Source: Streptomyces ficellus (GTDB taxonomy: Bacteria > Actinomycetota > Actinomycetes > Streptomycetales > Streptomycetaceae). Taken from it: DNA of 51,219 bases. Location: the NCBI RefSeq assembly GCF_030406405.1, contig NZ_JAUEPL010000051.1:1-51219 (forward strand), in the 5' to 3' direction. Shown one piece after another: positions 7,258 to 16,300 of this stretch. Within the stretch, counting starts at the first letter, position 1. Every line of letters starts with the position of its first letter. The notes beneath the pieces were generated by a model. It saw nothing but the letters and a program-made list of their open reading frames with translations, was not told the origin of the DNA and did not search any database. Position numbers and translations under genes: made by a program.

Positions 7258-8637
7258 TCACGCGACCGTTTCGTGGAGGCGGTCCGCCTGCTTGTCCTTC
7301 AGGGGGCCGATCACCGACAGCGACGGGCGCTGTCCAAGGAGCTCGCCGGCCACTTCTCGTACGTCGTCGGGGGTGACCGCCGCCATGTGGGCGAGCATGT
7401 CGTCGACCGACATCTGGTCGCCCCAGCACAGCTCGCTCTTGCCGATGCGGTTCATCAGGGCGCCGGTGTCCTCCAGGCCGAGGACGGTGGAGCCGGCGAG
7501 CTGGCCGATCGCGCGCCGGACCTCGTCGTCGGTGAGGCCTTCGCGCGCGACGCGGTCCAGCTCGTCCCGGCAGATCTTCAGCACGTCGTGGACCTGGCTG
7601 GGGCGGCAGCCCGCGTAGACGCCGAACAGGCCGCAGTCGGCGAAGCCGGACGTGTAGGAGTACACGCTGTAGGCCAGGCCGCGCTTCTCCCGGACCTCCT
7701 GGAAGAGGCGCGAGGACATACCCCCGCCGAGGGCCGTGTTGAGGACGCCCAGCGCCCAGCGGCGGTCGTCGGTGCGGGCGAGGCCCGGCACGCCGAGGAC
7801 GACGTGGGCCTGCTCGGTCCTGCGGCTTTGCAGCTCGACGCGGCCGGCCGTACGGATGGTCCGGCGGCCCTCGCGCGGGGCGACGGGGACCGCGTCCGTA
7901 CGCGTGAGGGCGCCGGCCTTGTCGAAGGCGCGGCGGACCTGGCGTACGACCGTGGCGTGGTCGACGTTGCCCGCGGCGGCGACGACCAGGTGCGTCGGGT
8001 CGTAGTGCTTCTTGTAGAAGCGGCGGACGCGGTCGGCGGAGAGCGCCTCGATGGTGTCGACGGTGCCGAGGACCGGGCGGCCCAGGGGGGTGTCGCCGAA
8101 CATGGTCTTGGCGAAGAGGTCATGGACGACGTCGCCCGGGTCGTCCTCGGTCATCGCGATCTCTTCGAGGATGACGCCGCGCTCGGCGTCGACGTCCTCC
8201 TGGCGGATCAGCGAGCCGGTGAGCATGTCGCACACCACGTCGATGGCGAGCGGCAGGTCGGTGTCGAGCACGCGCGCGTAGTAGCAGGTGTACTCCTTCG
8301 CCGTGAAGGCGTTCATCTCGCCGCCGACCGCGTCGATGGCGGAGGAGATGTCGAGGGCGGACCGCTTGTGGGTGCCCTTGAAGAGGAGGTGCTCCAGGTA
8401 GTGCGTGGCGCCGTTGAGGGCGGGCGTCTCGTCGCGGGAGCCGACATGCGCCCAGATGCCGAAGGTGGCGGAGCGTACGGAGGGCAGGGTCTCGGTGACG
8501 ACGCGCAGCCCGCCGGGCAGGGTCGTGCGGCGGACGGTGCCGATGCCGTCCTTGCCCGTGAGGAGCGTTTGGGTACGGGCGACGGCCCGCGCCTCCGAGG
8601 AGGTGCGGGCCGTCGCCTGCGAACTACGGGACGTCAC
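7258..8637 (-). CDS. M16-family zinc metallopeptidase
   Basis: This 459-aa single-unit insulinase/mitochondrial-processing-peptidase homologue is of the type encoded next to pnp in many Gram-positive bacteria. The inverted zinc motif HxxEH is H79-YLE-H83, with the third ligand expected in ILEEI (about E158-E159). The C-terminal M16 domain carries the typical RGLAYSVYSYTSGF segment. The GTG start overlaps the pnp stop by 4 nt (GTGA), which indicates translational coupling. Substrate unknown; no signal peptide is evident, so it is probably cytoplasmic. Confidence 0.93.
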   Translation of the reverse strand: MTSRSSQATARTSSEARAVARTQTLLTGKDGIGTVRRTTLPGGLRVVTETLPSVRSATFGIWAHVGSRDETPALNGATHYLEHLLFKGTHKRSALDISSAIDAVGGEMNAFTAKEYTCYYARVLDTDLPLAIDVVCDMLTGSLIRQEDVDAERGVILEEIAMTEDDPGDVVHDLFAKTMFGDTPLGRPVLGTVDTIEALSADRVRRFYKKHYDPTHLVVAAAGNVDHATVVRQVRRAFDKAGALTRTDAVPVAPREGRRTIRTAGRVELQSRRTEQAHVVLGVPGLARTDDRRWALGVLNTALGGGMSSRLFQEVREKRGLAYSVYSYTSGFADCGLFGVYAGCRPSQVHDVLKICRDELDRVAREGLTDDEVRRAIGQLAGSTVLGLEDTGALMNRIGKSELCWGDQMSVDDMLAHMAAVTPDDVREVAGELLGQRPSLSVIGPLKDKQADRLHETVA

Positions 8638-10853
8638 TGGTCGGTGTCGTCCTTCTCGCCCTCGGCAGCGTCCTCGTCCGCCATCACGGGGATGAGGGAG
8701 AGCTTGCCGCGCTGGTCGATCTCGGCGATCTCGACCTGGACCTTGGCGCCGACCGCGAGCACGTCCTCGACGTTCTCCACGCGCTTGCCACCGGCGAGCT
8801 TGCGGATCTGCGAGATGTGCAGCAGGCCGTCCTTGCCGGGCATCAGGGAGACGAACGCGCCGAAGGTGGTGGTCTTGACGACCGTACCCAGGTAGCGCTC
8901 GCCGACCTCCGGCATGGTCGGGTTGGCGATGCTGTTGATCGTGGCGCGGGCGGCCTCGGCCTGCGAGCCGACCTGGGCACCGATGTAGATGGTGCCGTCG
9001 TCCTCGATCGTGATCTCGGCGCCGGTGTCCTCCTGGATCTGGTTGATCATCTTGCCCTTGGGGCCGATGACCTCACCGATCTTGTCCACGGGGATCTTGA
9101 CGGTGATGATCCGCGGGGCGTTGGGGGACATCTCGTCCGGCGTGTCGATCGCTTCCATCATCACATCGAGGATGTGGAGGCGGGCGTCGCGGGCCTGCTT
9201 GAGGGCCGCGGCCAGGACGGAGGCCGGGATGCCGTCCAGCTTGGTGTCGAGCTGGAGGGCGGTGACGAACTCCTTCGTACCGGCGACCTTGAAGTCCATG
9301 TCGCCGAAGGCGTCCTCGGCACCGAGGATGTCGGTGAGCGCGACGTAGTGCGTCTTGCCGTCGACCTCCTCGGAGATCAGGCCCATGGCGATGCCGGCGA
9401 CGGGGGCCTTCAGCGGCACACCGGCGTTCAGCAGCGACATGGTCGAGGCGCAGACCGAACCCATGGACGTCGAGCCGTTGGAGCCGAGGGCCTCGGACAC
9501 CTGACGGATCGCGTACGGGAACTCCTCGCGCGTCGGCAGAACCGGCACGATCGCGCGCTCGGCGAGCGCGCCATGGCCGATCTCGCGGCGCTTCGGCGAA
9601 CCGACGCGGCCGGTCTCACCGACGGAGTACGGCGGGAAGTTGTAGTTGTGCATGTAGCGCTTGCGGGTCACCGGGGAGAGGGTGTCCAGCTGCTGCTCCA
9701 TGCGGAGCATGTTGAGGGTGGTGACGCCCAGGATCTGGGTCTCGCCACGCTCGAAGAGCGCCGAGCCGTGCACGCGCGGGATGGCCTCGACCTCGGCCGC
9801 GAGCGTACGGATGTCGGTCAGGCCACGGCCGTCGATGCGGACCTTGTCCTTGATGACGCGCTCGCGGACCAGCTTCTTGGTCAGCGCCCGGTACGCGGCG
9901 GAGATCTCCTTCTCGCGGCCCTCGAACTGCGGGAGCAGCTTCTCGGCGGCGATCTCCTTGACGCGGTCCAGCTCGGCCTCGCGCTCCTGCTTGCCGGCGA
10001 TGGTGAGCGCGGCGGAGAGCTCGGTCTTGACCGCGGTCGTCAGCGCCTCCAGGACGTCGTCCTGGTAGTCGAGGAAGACCGGGAACTCGCCGACCGGCTT
10101 GGCGGCCTTGGCGGCGAGGTCCGACTGGGCCTTGCAGAGGACCTTGATGAAGGGCTTCGCGGCCTCGAGACCGGCGGCGACGACCTCCTCGGTGGGGGCC
10201 TCGGCGCCGTCCTTGACGAGCTGGATGGTCTTCTCGGTGGCCTCGGCCTCGACCATCATGATCGCGACGTCGCCGTCCTCCAGGACGCGGCCGGCGACCA
10301 CCATGTCGAAGACGGCGTCCTCGAGCTCGGTGTGCGTCGGGAACGCGACCCACTGGCCCTTGATCAGCGCGACACGGGTGCCGCCGATGGGGCCGGAGAA
10401 GGGCAGGCCGGCCAGCTGCGTGGAGCAGGAGGCGGCGTTGATCGCGACCACGTCGTACAGGTGGTCGGGGTTGAGCGCCATGATCGTCTCGACGATCTGG
10501 ATCTCGTTGCGCAGGCCCTTCTTGAAGGAGGGGCGCAGCGGCCGGTCGATCAGGCGGCAGGTGAGGACGGCGTCCTCGGAGGGGCGGCCCTCACGGCGGA
10601 AGAAGGAGCCGGGGATCTTTCCGGCCGCGTACATCCGCTCCTCGACGTCCACCGTCAGGGGGAAGAAGTCGAGCTGGTCCTTGGGCTTCTTGGAAGCGGT
10701 GGTGGCCGACAGCACCATGGTGTCGTCGTCCAGGTACGCCACGGCGGAGCCGGCGGCCTGCTTGGCCAGGCGGCCCGTCTCGAAGCGAATGGTGCGGGTG
10801 CCGAAGGAGCCGTTGTCGATGACGGCCTCGGCGTAGTGGGTCTCGTTCTCCAC
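8634..10853 (-). CDS. pnp: Polyribonucleotide nucleotidyltransferase (PNPase)
   Basis: PNPase is the phosphorolytic 3'-5' exoribonuclease; in Streptomyces it is also reported to be the main poly(A)-like tail polymerase. The 739-aa protein has two RNase PH domains separated by a helical domain, then KH (IGEVIGPKGKMINQIQ) and S1 (GTVVKTTTFGAFVSLMPGKD) RNA-binding domains. I chose GTG at 10853 (VENETHYAEAV): GGAG lies about 10 nt upstream and the length equals that recalled for the S. coelicolor enzyme. Upstream codons belong to the leader. It follows rpsO, as in most bacteria, and is coupled to the protease gene. Confidence 0.97.
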   Translation of the reverse strand: MENETHYAEAVIDNGSFGTRTIRFETGRLAKQAAGSAVAYLDDDTMVLSATTASKKPKDQLDFFPLTVDVEERMYAAGKIPGSFFRREGRPSEDAVLTCRLIDRPLRPSFKKGLRNEIQIVETIMALNPDHLYDVVAINAASCSTQLAGLPFSGPIGGTRVALIKGQWVAFPTHTELEDAVFDMVVAGRVLEDGDVAIMMVEAEATEKTIQLVKDGAEAPTEEVVAAGLEAAKPFIKVLCKAQSDLAAKAAKPVGEFPVFLDYQDDVLEALTTAVKTELSAALTIAGKQEREAELDRVKEIAAEKLLPQFEGREKEISAAYRALTKKLVRERVIKDKVRIDGRGLTDIRTLAAEVEAIPRVHGSALFERGETQILGVTTLNMLRMEQQLDTLSPVTRKRYMHNYNFPPYSVGETGRVGSPKRREIGHGALAERAIVPVLPTREEFPYAIRQVSEALGSNGSTSMGSVCASTMSLLNAGVPLKAPVAGIAMGLISEEVDGKTHYVALTDILGAEDAFGDMDFKVAGTKEFVTALQLDTKLDGIPASVLAAALKQARDARLHILDVMMEAIDTPDEMSPNAPRIITVKIPVDKIGEVIGPKGKMINQIQEDTGAEITIEDDGTIYIGAQVGSQAEAARATINSIANPTMPEVGERYLGTVVKTTTFGAFVSLMPGKDGLLHISQIRKLAGGKRVENVEDVLAVGAKVQVEIAEIDQRGKLSLIPVMADEDAAEGEKDDTDQ

Positions 10854-11106
10854 CAAAGGAATTCTCCGTTGCTTGTCGTCTTTGCGTCCCGTTGCGCCCG
10901 TGTGGCGAGGGGACGGGGCGGAGAAGTGCACCGTGTGTGCGGGGCCGGTCTTCGATCGAAGCGCCCGGGGTGGTCTCTCCCGGGGGCCACTACCGAGGAC
11001 CGGCGGCGGCGCCGGGGCACCTCTCCAGTATGTGATTGTCGCTTTTCCGTTATTGCGTTGTGTAAGCCAGCCTACAAAGGGGAGGCAACACTGCGCATGT
11101 ACAGCA
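10854..11106 (-). promoter_or_regulatory. pnp leader / rpsO-pnp intergenic region
   Basis: About 250 nt separate the rpsO terminator hairpin from pnp. Visible structure includes a 7-bp inverted repeat (GCCGGTC at 10944-10950, GACCGGC at 10998-11004) and, inside it, a perfect 12-nt palindrome CTTCGATCGAAG at 10950-10961. The rpsO-pnp intergenic hairpin of S. coelicolor is reported to be an RNase III target and pnp to have its own promoter; the same arrangement is likely here. No promoter boxes were identified with confidence. Confidence 0.4.
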
Positions 11107-11143
11107 AAGGGAGCGGCCCCCTGGTTGTGGGAACCGCTCCCTT
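11107..11143 (-). terminator. rpsO terminator/attenuator
   Basis: A perfect 10-bp stem (11107-11116 with 11134-11143, AAGGGAGCGG/CCGCTCCCTT) with further partial pairing of C and G runs begins 9 nt after the rpsO stop. Read-through would supply part of the pnp transcript. Confidence 0.8.
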
Positions 11144-11152
11144 CACGGCGTC

Positions 11153-11443
11153 TTACTTGGCGCCGCCGGCCGCACCGCGGCGGATGCCGAGGCGGTCGAC
11201 CAGCGTACGGAAGCGCTGGATGTCCTTCTTGGCCAGGTACTGCAGCAGGCGGCGGCGCTGGCCGACCAGGATCAGCAGACCACGGCGGGAGTGGTGGTCG
11301 TGCTTGTGGGTCTTGAGGTGCTCGGTCAGGTCCGAGATGCGGCGGGAGAGCATCGCGACCTGGACCTCGGGGGAGCCGGTGTCGCCCTCCTTGGTGCCGA
11401 ACTCGGCCATGATCTGCTTCTTCGTAGCGGCGTCGAGAGACAC
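11153..11443 (-). CDS. rpsO: 30S ribosomal protein S15
   Basis: S15 binds the 16S rRNA three-way junction early in 30S assembly. The 96-aa protein begins at GTG (VSLDAATKKQIMAEFG) with GAGGAG 7 nt upstream. It contains the conserved GDTGSPEVQVA and HKHDHHSRRGLL segments and ends in a Gly/Ala/Lys tail. It is the first gene of the rpsO-pnp operon. Confidence 0.97.
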   Translation of the reverse strand: MSLDAATKKQIMAEFGTKEGDTGSPEVQVAMLSRRISDLTEHLKTHKHDHHSRRGLLILVGQRRRLLQYLAKKDIQRFRTLVDRLGIRRGAAGGAK

Positions 11444-11540
11444 TCGGTACTCCTCTTGGTGTTCGATGCGCCCGCGAGTGCCCCTGGTCTTGTTCTCAGG
11501 GGAGCTTCCGTGACTCGGAGGCGAAGGCGCGATGGGCGCT

Positions 11541-11561
11541 GCTCCCAGATGCTCCGGGAGC
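11541..11561 (-). terminator. Hairpin between eccD and rpsO
   Basis: A 6-bp stem (GCTCCC at 11541-11546, GGGAGC at 11556-11561) lies in the 156-nt gap downstream of eccD. It may end the eccD transcript, or be part of the rpsO leader. Evidence is weak because the stem is short. Confidence 0.35.
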
Positions 11562-11599
11562 GCGTACACAAACGGCCGTTACACAGCGTACCAGTCCGC

Positions 11600-13084
11600 T
11601 CAGGAGGTCAGCGCACGGATTGAGTGGTACACGTCGAAGACGGCGAGGCACAGAGGGATGAGTGTCAAGAGGACGAACGTCTCGGCGATCTCCAGGAAGC
11701 GGCCCCAGAAGGGGGTGACGCCCTTGCGCGGCACGATCAGGCCGATGGCGGTGAGCAGCGCCGCGACGCCGGCGACCGCGGCGGCGAGCCACACCGTACG
11801 GATGTCGAGGGCCGTGGCGTCGCGCCACAGCTCCGGCGGAGGGTTGAGGCACAGGCCGAGCCCGAGCAGGACGAGGGCGCCGAGGCCGGCGGCGAGCGAG
11901 CAGCCGACCTGGGCGGTGTAGCGGAAGAGGTGGGCGCGCATGAGCATGGCGATGCCCGTGGCCAGGGCGAGCAGCTGCCCCCATACGTTGTCGGAGAACC
12001 CGAGCACGGCCGCGGCGCCCACCGCCACCAGTGCGCAGCCGCCGACGAGGCCGACCAGCAGCTCGTGGCCCCGCCTGGTCTGGGCGGCGATGCGCTCGGC
12101 GTCCACCGGTCCTTGCGGCTCGTGGTCGGTCCCGTAGTCACCGATGGTGGTGCGGGGCGGCTCGAAACCGATGGGCAGCCGGGCGAAGCGGGTGGAGAGG
12201 CCCGGAAGGAAGGCGAGTGCGCCCACGGCGAGCGGGGCACACACGGCGGCCGTCTCGGCCGGATCCATCCTCGTGGTGATGGCGACGAACGACACCAGCA
12301 GACCGGTACCGGCGGCGAAGAGGAAGGCGACGAAGGGGCCGTCGCCGCTGGGGGCGACGATCGTCAGGACCACCGAGGTGACCAGCACGGCGGCGCAGGC
12401 GAGCAGGAACTGCAGCTTGCCGGTGCCCTGCCCCTCGGCCAGCGGCAGCAGGCCGGTACCGGCGACCGCGGCGTTCGCCATCGCACCGATGCCCAGCGCG
12501 ACGGACGAGCCACGGTCGTCGTACACACGGGCGCGCACGCCCGCCAGCGCGAGCAGCAGGACACCGCTGACGGCGGCCAGGACGCCCGGCAGGCCGTGCA
12601 TGTCGTGCCGGGGGTCGGCCGTCCACAGCACGAATGCGAGCAGTACCAGCAGGACCGAGCCGCCGAAGAGGCCGGCGCCGCGCATCAGCTCGTCGGTCCA
12701 CAGGGTGCGGTCACGCACGACGGCCGAGGCGACGGCGTCGGAGACGTCGTCGAAGACGGCCGGGGGCAGCGACTCGGCGAACGGCCGCAGCGACAGCAGC
12801 TCGCCGTCGAGGATGCGCTGGGCGGCCAGGGAGCGTGCCCCGTCGAGCACGGTGCCGTCGCGGCGTACCAGGTGATAGCCGACCGGAGCACCGGGTGCCG
12901 GGCTCTGCCCGGACAGGCGCAGGATCTCGGGGTAGAGGTCGGCGACGGGAATGTCCTCGGGCAGCGCCACGTCGACGCGGCCGTCGGGCGCGACGACGGT
13001 GACCCGGCAGAAGCCCGTTCCGCCAGTGGACGGAGTCGCGGGAGCCGGGTGGCCGGTTCCGGTGGCCGCGGCTGAGGCCGTCAT
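11600..13084 (-). CDS. eccD: Type VII secretion integral membrane protein EccD
   Basis: EccD is the multi-pass subunit of the ESX inner-membrane complex. The N-terminal ~100 residues form the cytosolic ubiquitin-like (YukD-type) domain (FCRVTVVAPDGRVDVALPED). The rest holds about eleven hydrophobic segments, beginning at GGSVLLVLLAFVLW. An ATG at 13084 (MTASAAATG, AGGTGA just upstream) and one at 13117 (MSIHEGKQQV) are both possible; the upstream one adds 11 residues. It diverges from eccC across a region containing a 17-bp direct repeat. EccD here is separated from the rest of the core by strand but remains adjacent to eccC. Confidence 0.93.
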   Translation of the reverse strand: MTASAAATGTGHPAPATPSTGGTGFCRVTVVAPDGRVDVALPEDIPVADLYPEILRLSGQSPAPGAPVGYHLVRRDGTVLDGARSLAAQRILDGELLSLRPFAESLPPAVFDDVSDAVASAVVRDRTLWTDELMRGAGLFGGSVLLVLLAFVLWTADPRHDMHGLPGVLAAVSGVLLLALAGVRARVYDDRGSSVALGIGAMANAAVAGTGLLPLAEGQGTGKLQFLLACAAVLVTSVVLTIVAPSGDGPFVAFLFAAGTGLLVSFVAITTRMDPAETAAVCAPLAVGALAFLPGLSTRFARLPIGFEPPRTTIGDYGTDHEPQGPVDAERIAAQTRRGHELLVGLVGGCALVAVGAAAVLGFSDNVWGQLLALATGIAMLMRAHLFRYTAQVGCSLAAGLGALVLLGLGLCLNPPPELWRDATALDIRTVWLAAAVAGVAALLTAIGLIVPRKGVTPFWGRFLEIAETFVLLTLIPLCLAVFDVYHSIRALTS

Positions 13085-13135
13085 ACTCACCTGCTGCTTC
13101 CCCTCGTGAATGCTCATGGATCGTCGGCCTGGCGC

Positions 13136-13174
13136 AGCGCTCCGAATGACCCCGTCAAGCGCTCCGAATGACCC
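13136..13174. promoter_or_regulatory. 17-bp direct repeat in the eccD/eccC divergent promoter region
   Basis: AGCGCTCCGAATGACCC occurs twice, at 13136-13152 and 13158-13174, exactly 22 bp apart (two helical turns). The position, 20-90 bp upstream of eccD and about 160 bp upstream of eccC, suits an operator for a dimeric regulator. No regulator is identified. Confidence 0.5.
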
Positions 13175-13332
13175 GTTTATTTGCGCTGGTTCACGGGTGC
13201 GCCAACACGTCGCGCCACCCTACCGCCCGCCCGTCACCCCCTACGCAAGTAGGATCCCTCACCGCGGATGGAGCCCGTCGCCACGGGGGCGCCGATAGGA
13301 ACATTTCCGTCCGGCAAGGGAATTGGTGAGCT

Positions 13333-16300
13333 GTGAGTCAGATCGTCGTCAAGCGCCCACCACGGGCCCTGCCGTCACATGTACCGGGCGATCCGGTCCA
13401 GCTACAGCCTCCGCCCGAGCTCCCGAGAGGGCAGCAGGAGGGCGTTCTGATGCAGTTGCTGCCGACACTCGGCATGGGTGGTTCGGTCGTCTTCTTCTTC
13501 ATGACCCCGAACCCCGCGATGCGCATCATGGGCATGGTGATGATCGCGTCGACGGTCGCCATGGCCATCGCGATGATCGTGCGGTACCGGCGCGGGACCC
13601 AGGGACAACTGGCCGACCTGCGGCGCGACTACCTCAAGTACCTGACTCAGACCAGGCGCGCGGTGCTGAGGACCGCGCGCCTTCAGCGTGACGCGCAGTT
13701 CTATCTCCACCCGTCCCCGGAGCAGCTGTGGGCCCTGGTCGCCGAGGGCAGCCGGGTGTGGGAGCGGCGCGTCGGTGACGACGACTTCGGGCAGGTACGC
13801 ATCGGGCTGGGCAGCCAGCAGCTCGCCACACCGCTCATCGCCCCCGACACCGCACCGGTCGACGAGCTGGAGCCGCTCACCGCCGGGGCGATGCAGCAGT
13901 TCCTCACGGCCCACGGCACGCTGGAAGGCCTGCCCATGGCGGTGTCCCTGCGCGCCTTTTACCACGTGACCGTGGGTGGTGACGAGGAGTCCGCCCGTTC
14001 CGCCACCCGCGCGATGGTCGGTTCGCTGGCGTCGCTGCACTCCCCCGAGGACCTGGTCATCGCCGTCGCCACCGGGAGCGGCACAGCCCCGCAGTGGGAA
14101 TGGGCGAAGTGGCTTCCGCACGTCCAGGCTCCGGGTGCCGGCGACGGGGCGGGGAGCCGGCGTCTGATCACCACGGACGCACGGGACCTGCAGGACATGC
14201 TGGCCGGGCGCCTCGAAGGCCGTCCCCGCTTCCAGGGCGGCGGGCATCCGCTGCTGGACCAGCCGCACATCGTTGTCGTACTCGACGGGCAGTCCATCCC
14301 TCCGATGTCGGCGCTCGCCGCGGCCGAGGGCATCCAAGGCGTGACGATCATCGAGCTGGTGCCGGGTCAGATCGCCGGGGCGCGCGGTGGCCTGTCCATG
14401 ACCGTGCACCCCGACAGCCTGCGGCTGGAGGCGAGCCACGGCATGGTGTACGACGGGGCGCCGGACCGGCTGAGTATCGAAGCCGCCGAAGCCCTCGCCC
14501 GCCAGCTGGCTCCGCTGCGCGTCGCCTCGGGCGCGGATGACGACGAACCGCTGCTCGCGAACCTGGACTTCACCGACCTGCTCAACCTGGGCGACGCCGC
14601 ATCGGTCGACGTCAGCCGCACCTGGCGGCCCAGGTCGCAGTCGGAGCGGCTGCGGGTGCCGATCGGTGTCGGCGAGGACGGCTCTCCGGTGATGCTGGAC
14701 CTCAAGGAGGCGGCGCAGGAGGGCATGGGCCCGCACGGTCTGTGCGTGGGCGCCACCGGTTCCGGTAAGTCCGAGCTCCTGCGCACGCTCGTGCTCGGCC
14801 TGGCCGTCACGCACTCCTCCGAGACCCTGAACTTCGTCCTCGCGGACTTCAAGGGCGGTGCCACCTTCGCGGGCATGTCCCAGATGCCGCACGTCGCCGC
14901 GGTGATCACCAACCTCGCGGACGACCTGACGCTGGTGGACCGCATGGGCGACTCCATCCGCGGTGAGCTCAACCGCCGCCAGGAGATGCTGCGCGACGCG
15001 GGCAATTACGCCAACATCCACGACTACGAGAAGGCGCGTGCCGCTGGGGCTCCGCTGCAGCCGATCCCGTCACTGGTTCTGGTCATCGACGAGTTCAGCG
15101 AACTCCTCACCGCCATGCCGGACTTCATCGAGATGTTCGTGCAGATCGGCCGTATCGGCCGTTCGCTCGGGGTCCATCTGCTGCTGGCCTCGCAGCGTCT
15201 GGAAGAGGGGCGGCTGCGCGGCCTGGAGACGTATCTGTCGTACCGGATCGGCCTGCGGACCTTCTCCGCTGCCGAGTCCCGTGCGGCGATCGGCGTCCCG
15301 GACGCCTACTCGCTGCCCAATGTCCCCGGCTCCGGATATCTGAAGTTCGGTACGGACGAGATGGTGCGGTTCAAGGCGGCTTACGTCTCGGGGGTGTACC
15401 GCTCGAACCAGCGGGCCACCGTGTCCGGTGGTCCGCTCCCCGTGGACCGCAGGCCGGTGCCGTTCACCGCGGCGCCCGTGCCGGTCCGTTACGCCGAGCC
15501 GGCCGCCCAGTCGCGCGTCCCCGAGGCCCGGGCCGCGGAGGACGACGCGCTGGCCGACTCCGTACTCGACGTCATCGTGCGGCGGCTGGAGGGCCGCGGC
15601 GCGGAGGCCCATCAGGTGTGGCTGCCGCCGCTGGACAACCCGCCGCCGCTGGACGAGATCCTGCCCGGCCTCGCGGGCGTGGAGGGCCGCGGGCTGACGC
15701 AGCCGGGGTACGAGGGCGCGGGCCGCCTCGTCGTCCCGCTGGGCGTGGTCGACAAGCCCTTCGAGCAGCGCCGGGACGTGCTGTACCGGGACTTCTCCGG
15801 TGCGGCCGGCCATATGCAGATCGTCGGCGGCCCGCAGTCGGGCAAGTCGACGCTGCTGCGTACCCTCATCGCGGGTTTCGCACTGACCCACACGCCACTG
15901 GAGGTGCAGTTCTACGGCCTCGACTTCGGTGGTGGCGGCCTGTCGGCGATCGCCGACCTGCCGCACGTGGGCGGGGTGGCGTCGCGCCTCGATCCGGAGA
16001 AGGTGCGGCGTACGGTCGCCGAGGTGTACGGCATCCTGTCGCGGCGCGAGGAGTTCTTCCGCAGCGCCGGCATCGACTCCATCGCCACGTACCGCAGGCT
16101 CCGCGCCCGCGGCGAAATCTCGGTGACGGACCAGCCCTGGGGCGACGTCTTCCTCGTCATCGACGGCTGGGGCAACTTCCGCGCGGATTACGAAGGCCTC
16201 GAACCGGCGGTCCTGGACATGGCGGCGCGCGGCCTCGGCTACGGCATCCACGTGATCCTGACGGCGTCGCGTTCGATGGAGGTGCGCTCCAACATCAAGG

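Noticed and set aside
8817..11513. 898-codon + strand open frame opposite pnp and rpsO
   Set aside because: Antisense to recognised pnp and rpsO genes; Gly/Ala/Asp-rich composition is an artefact of codon bias.
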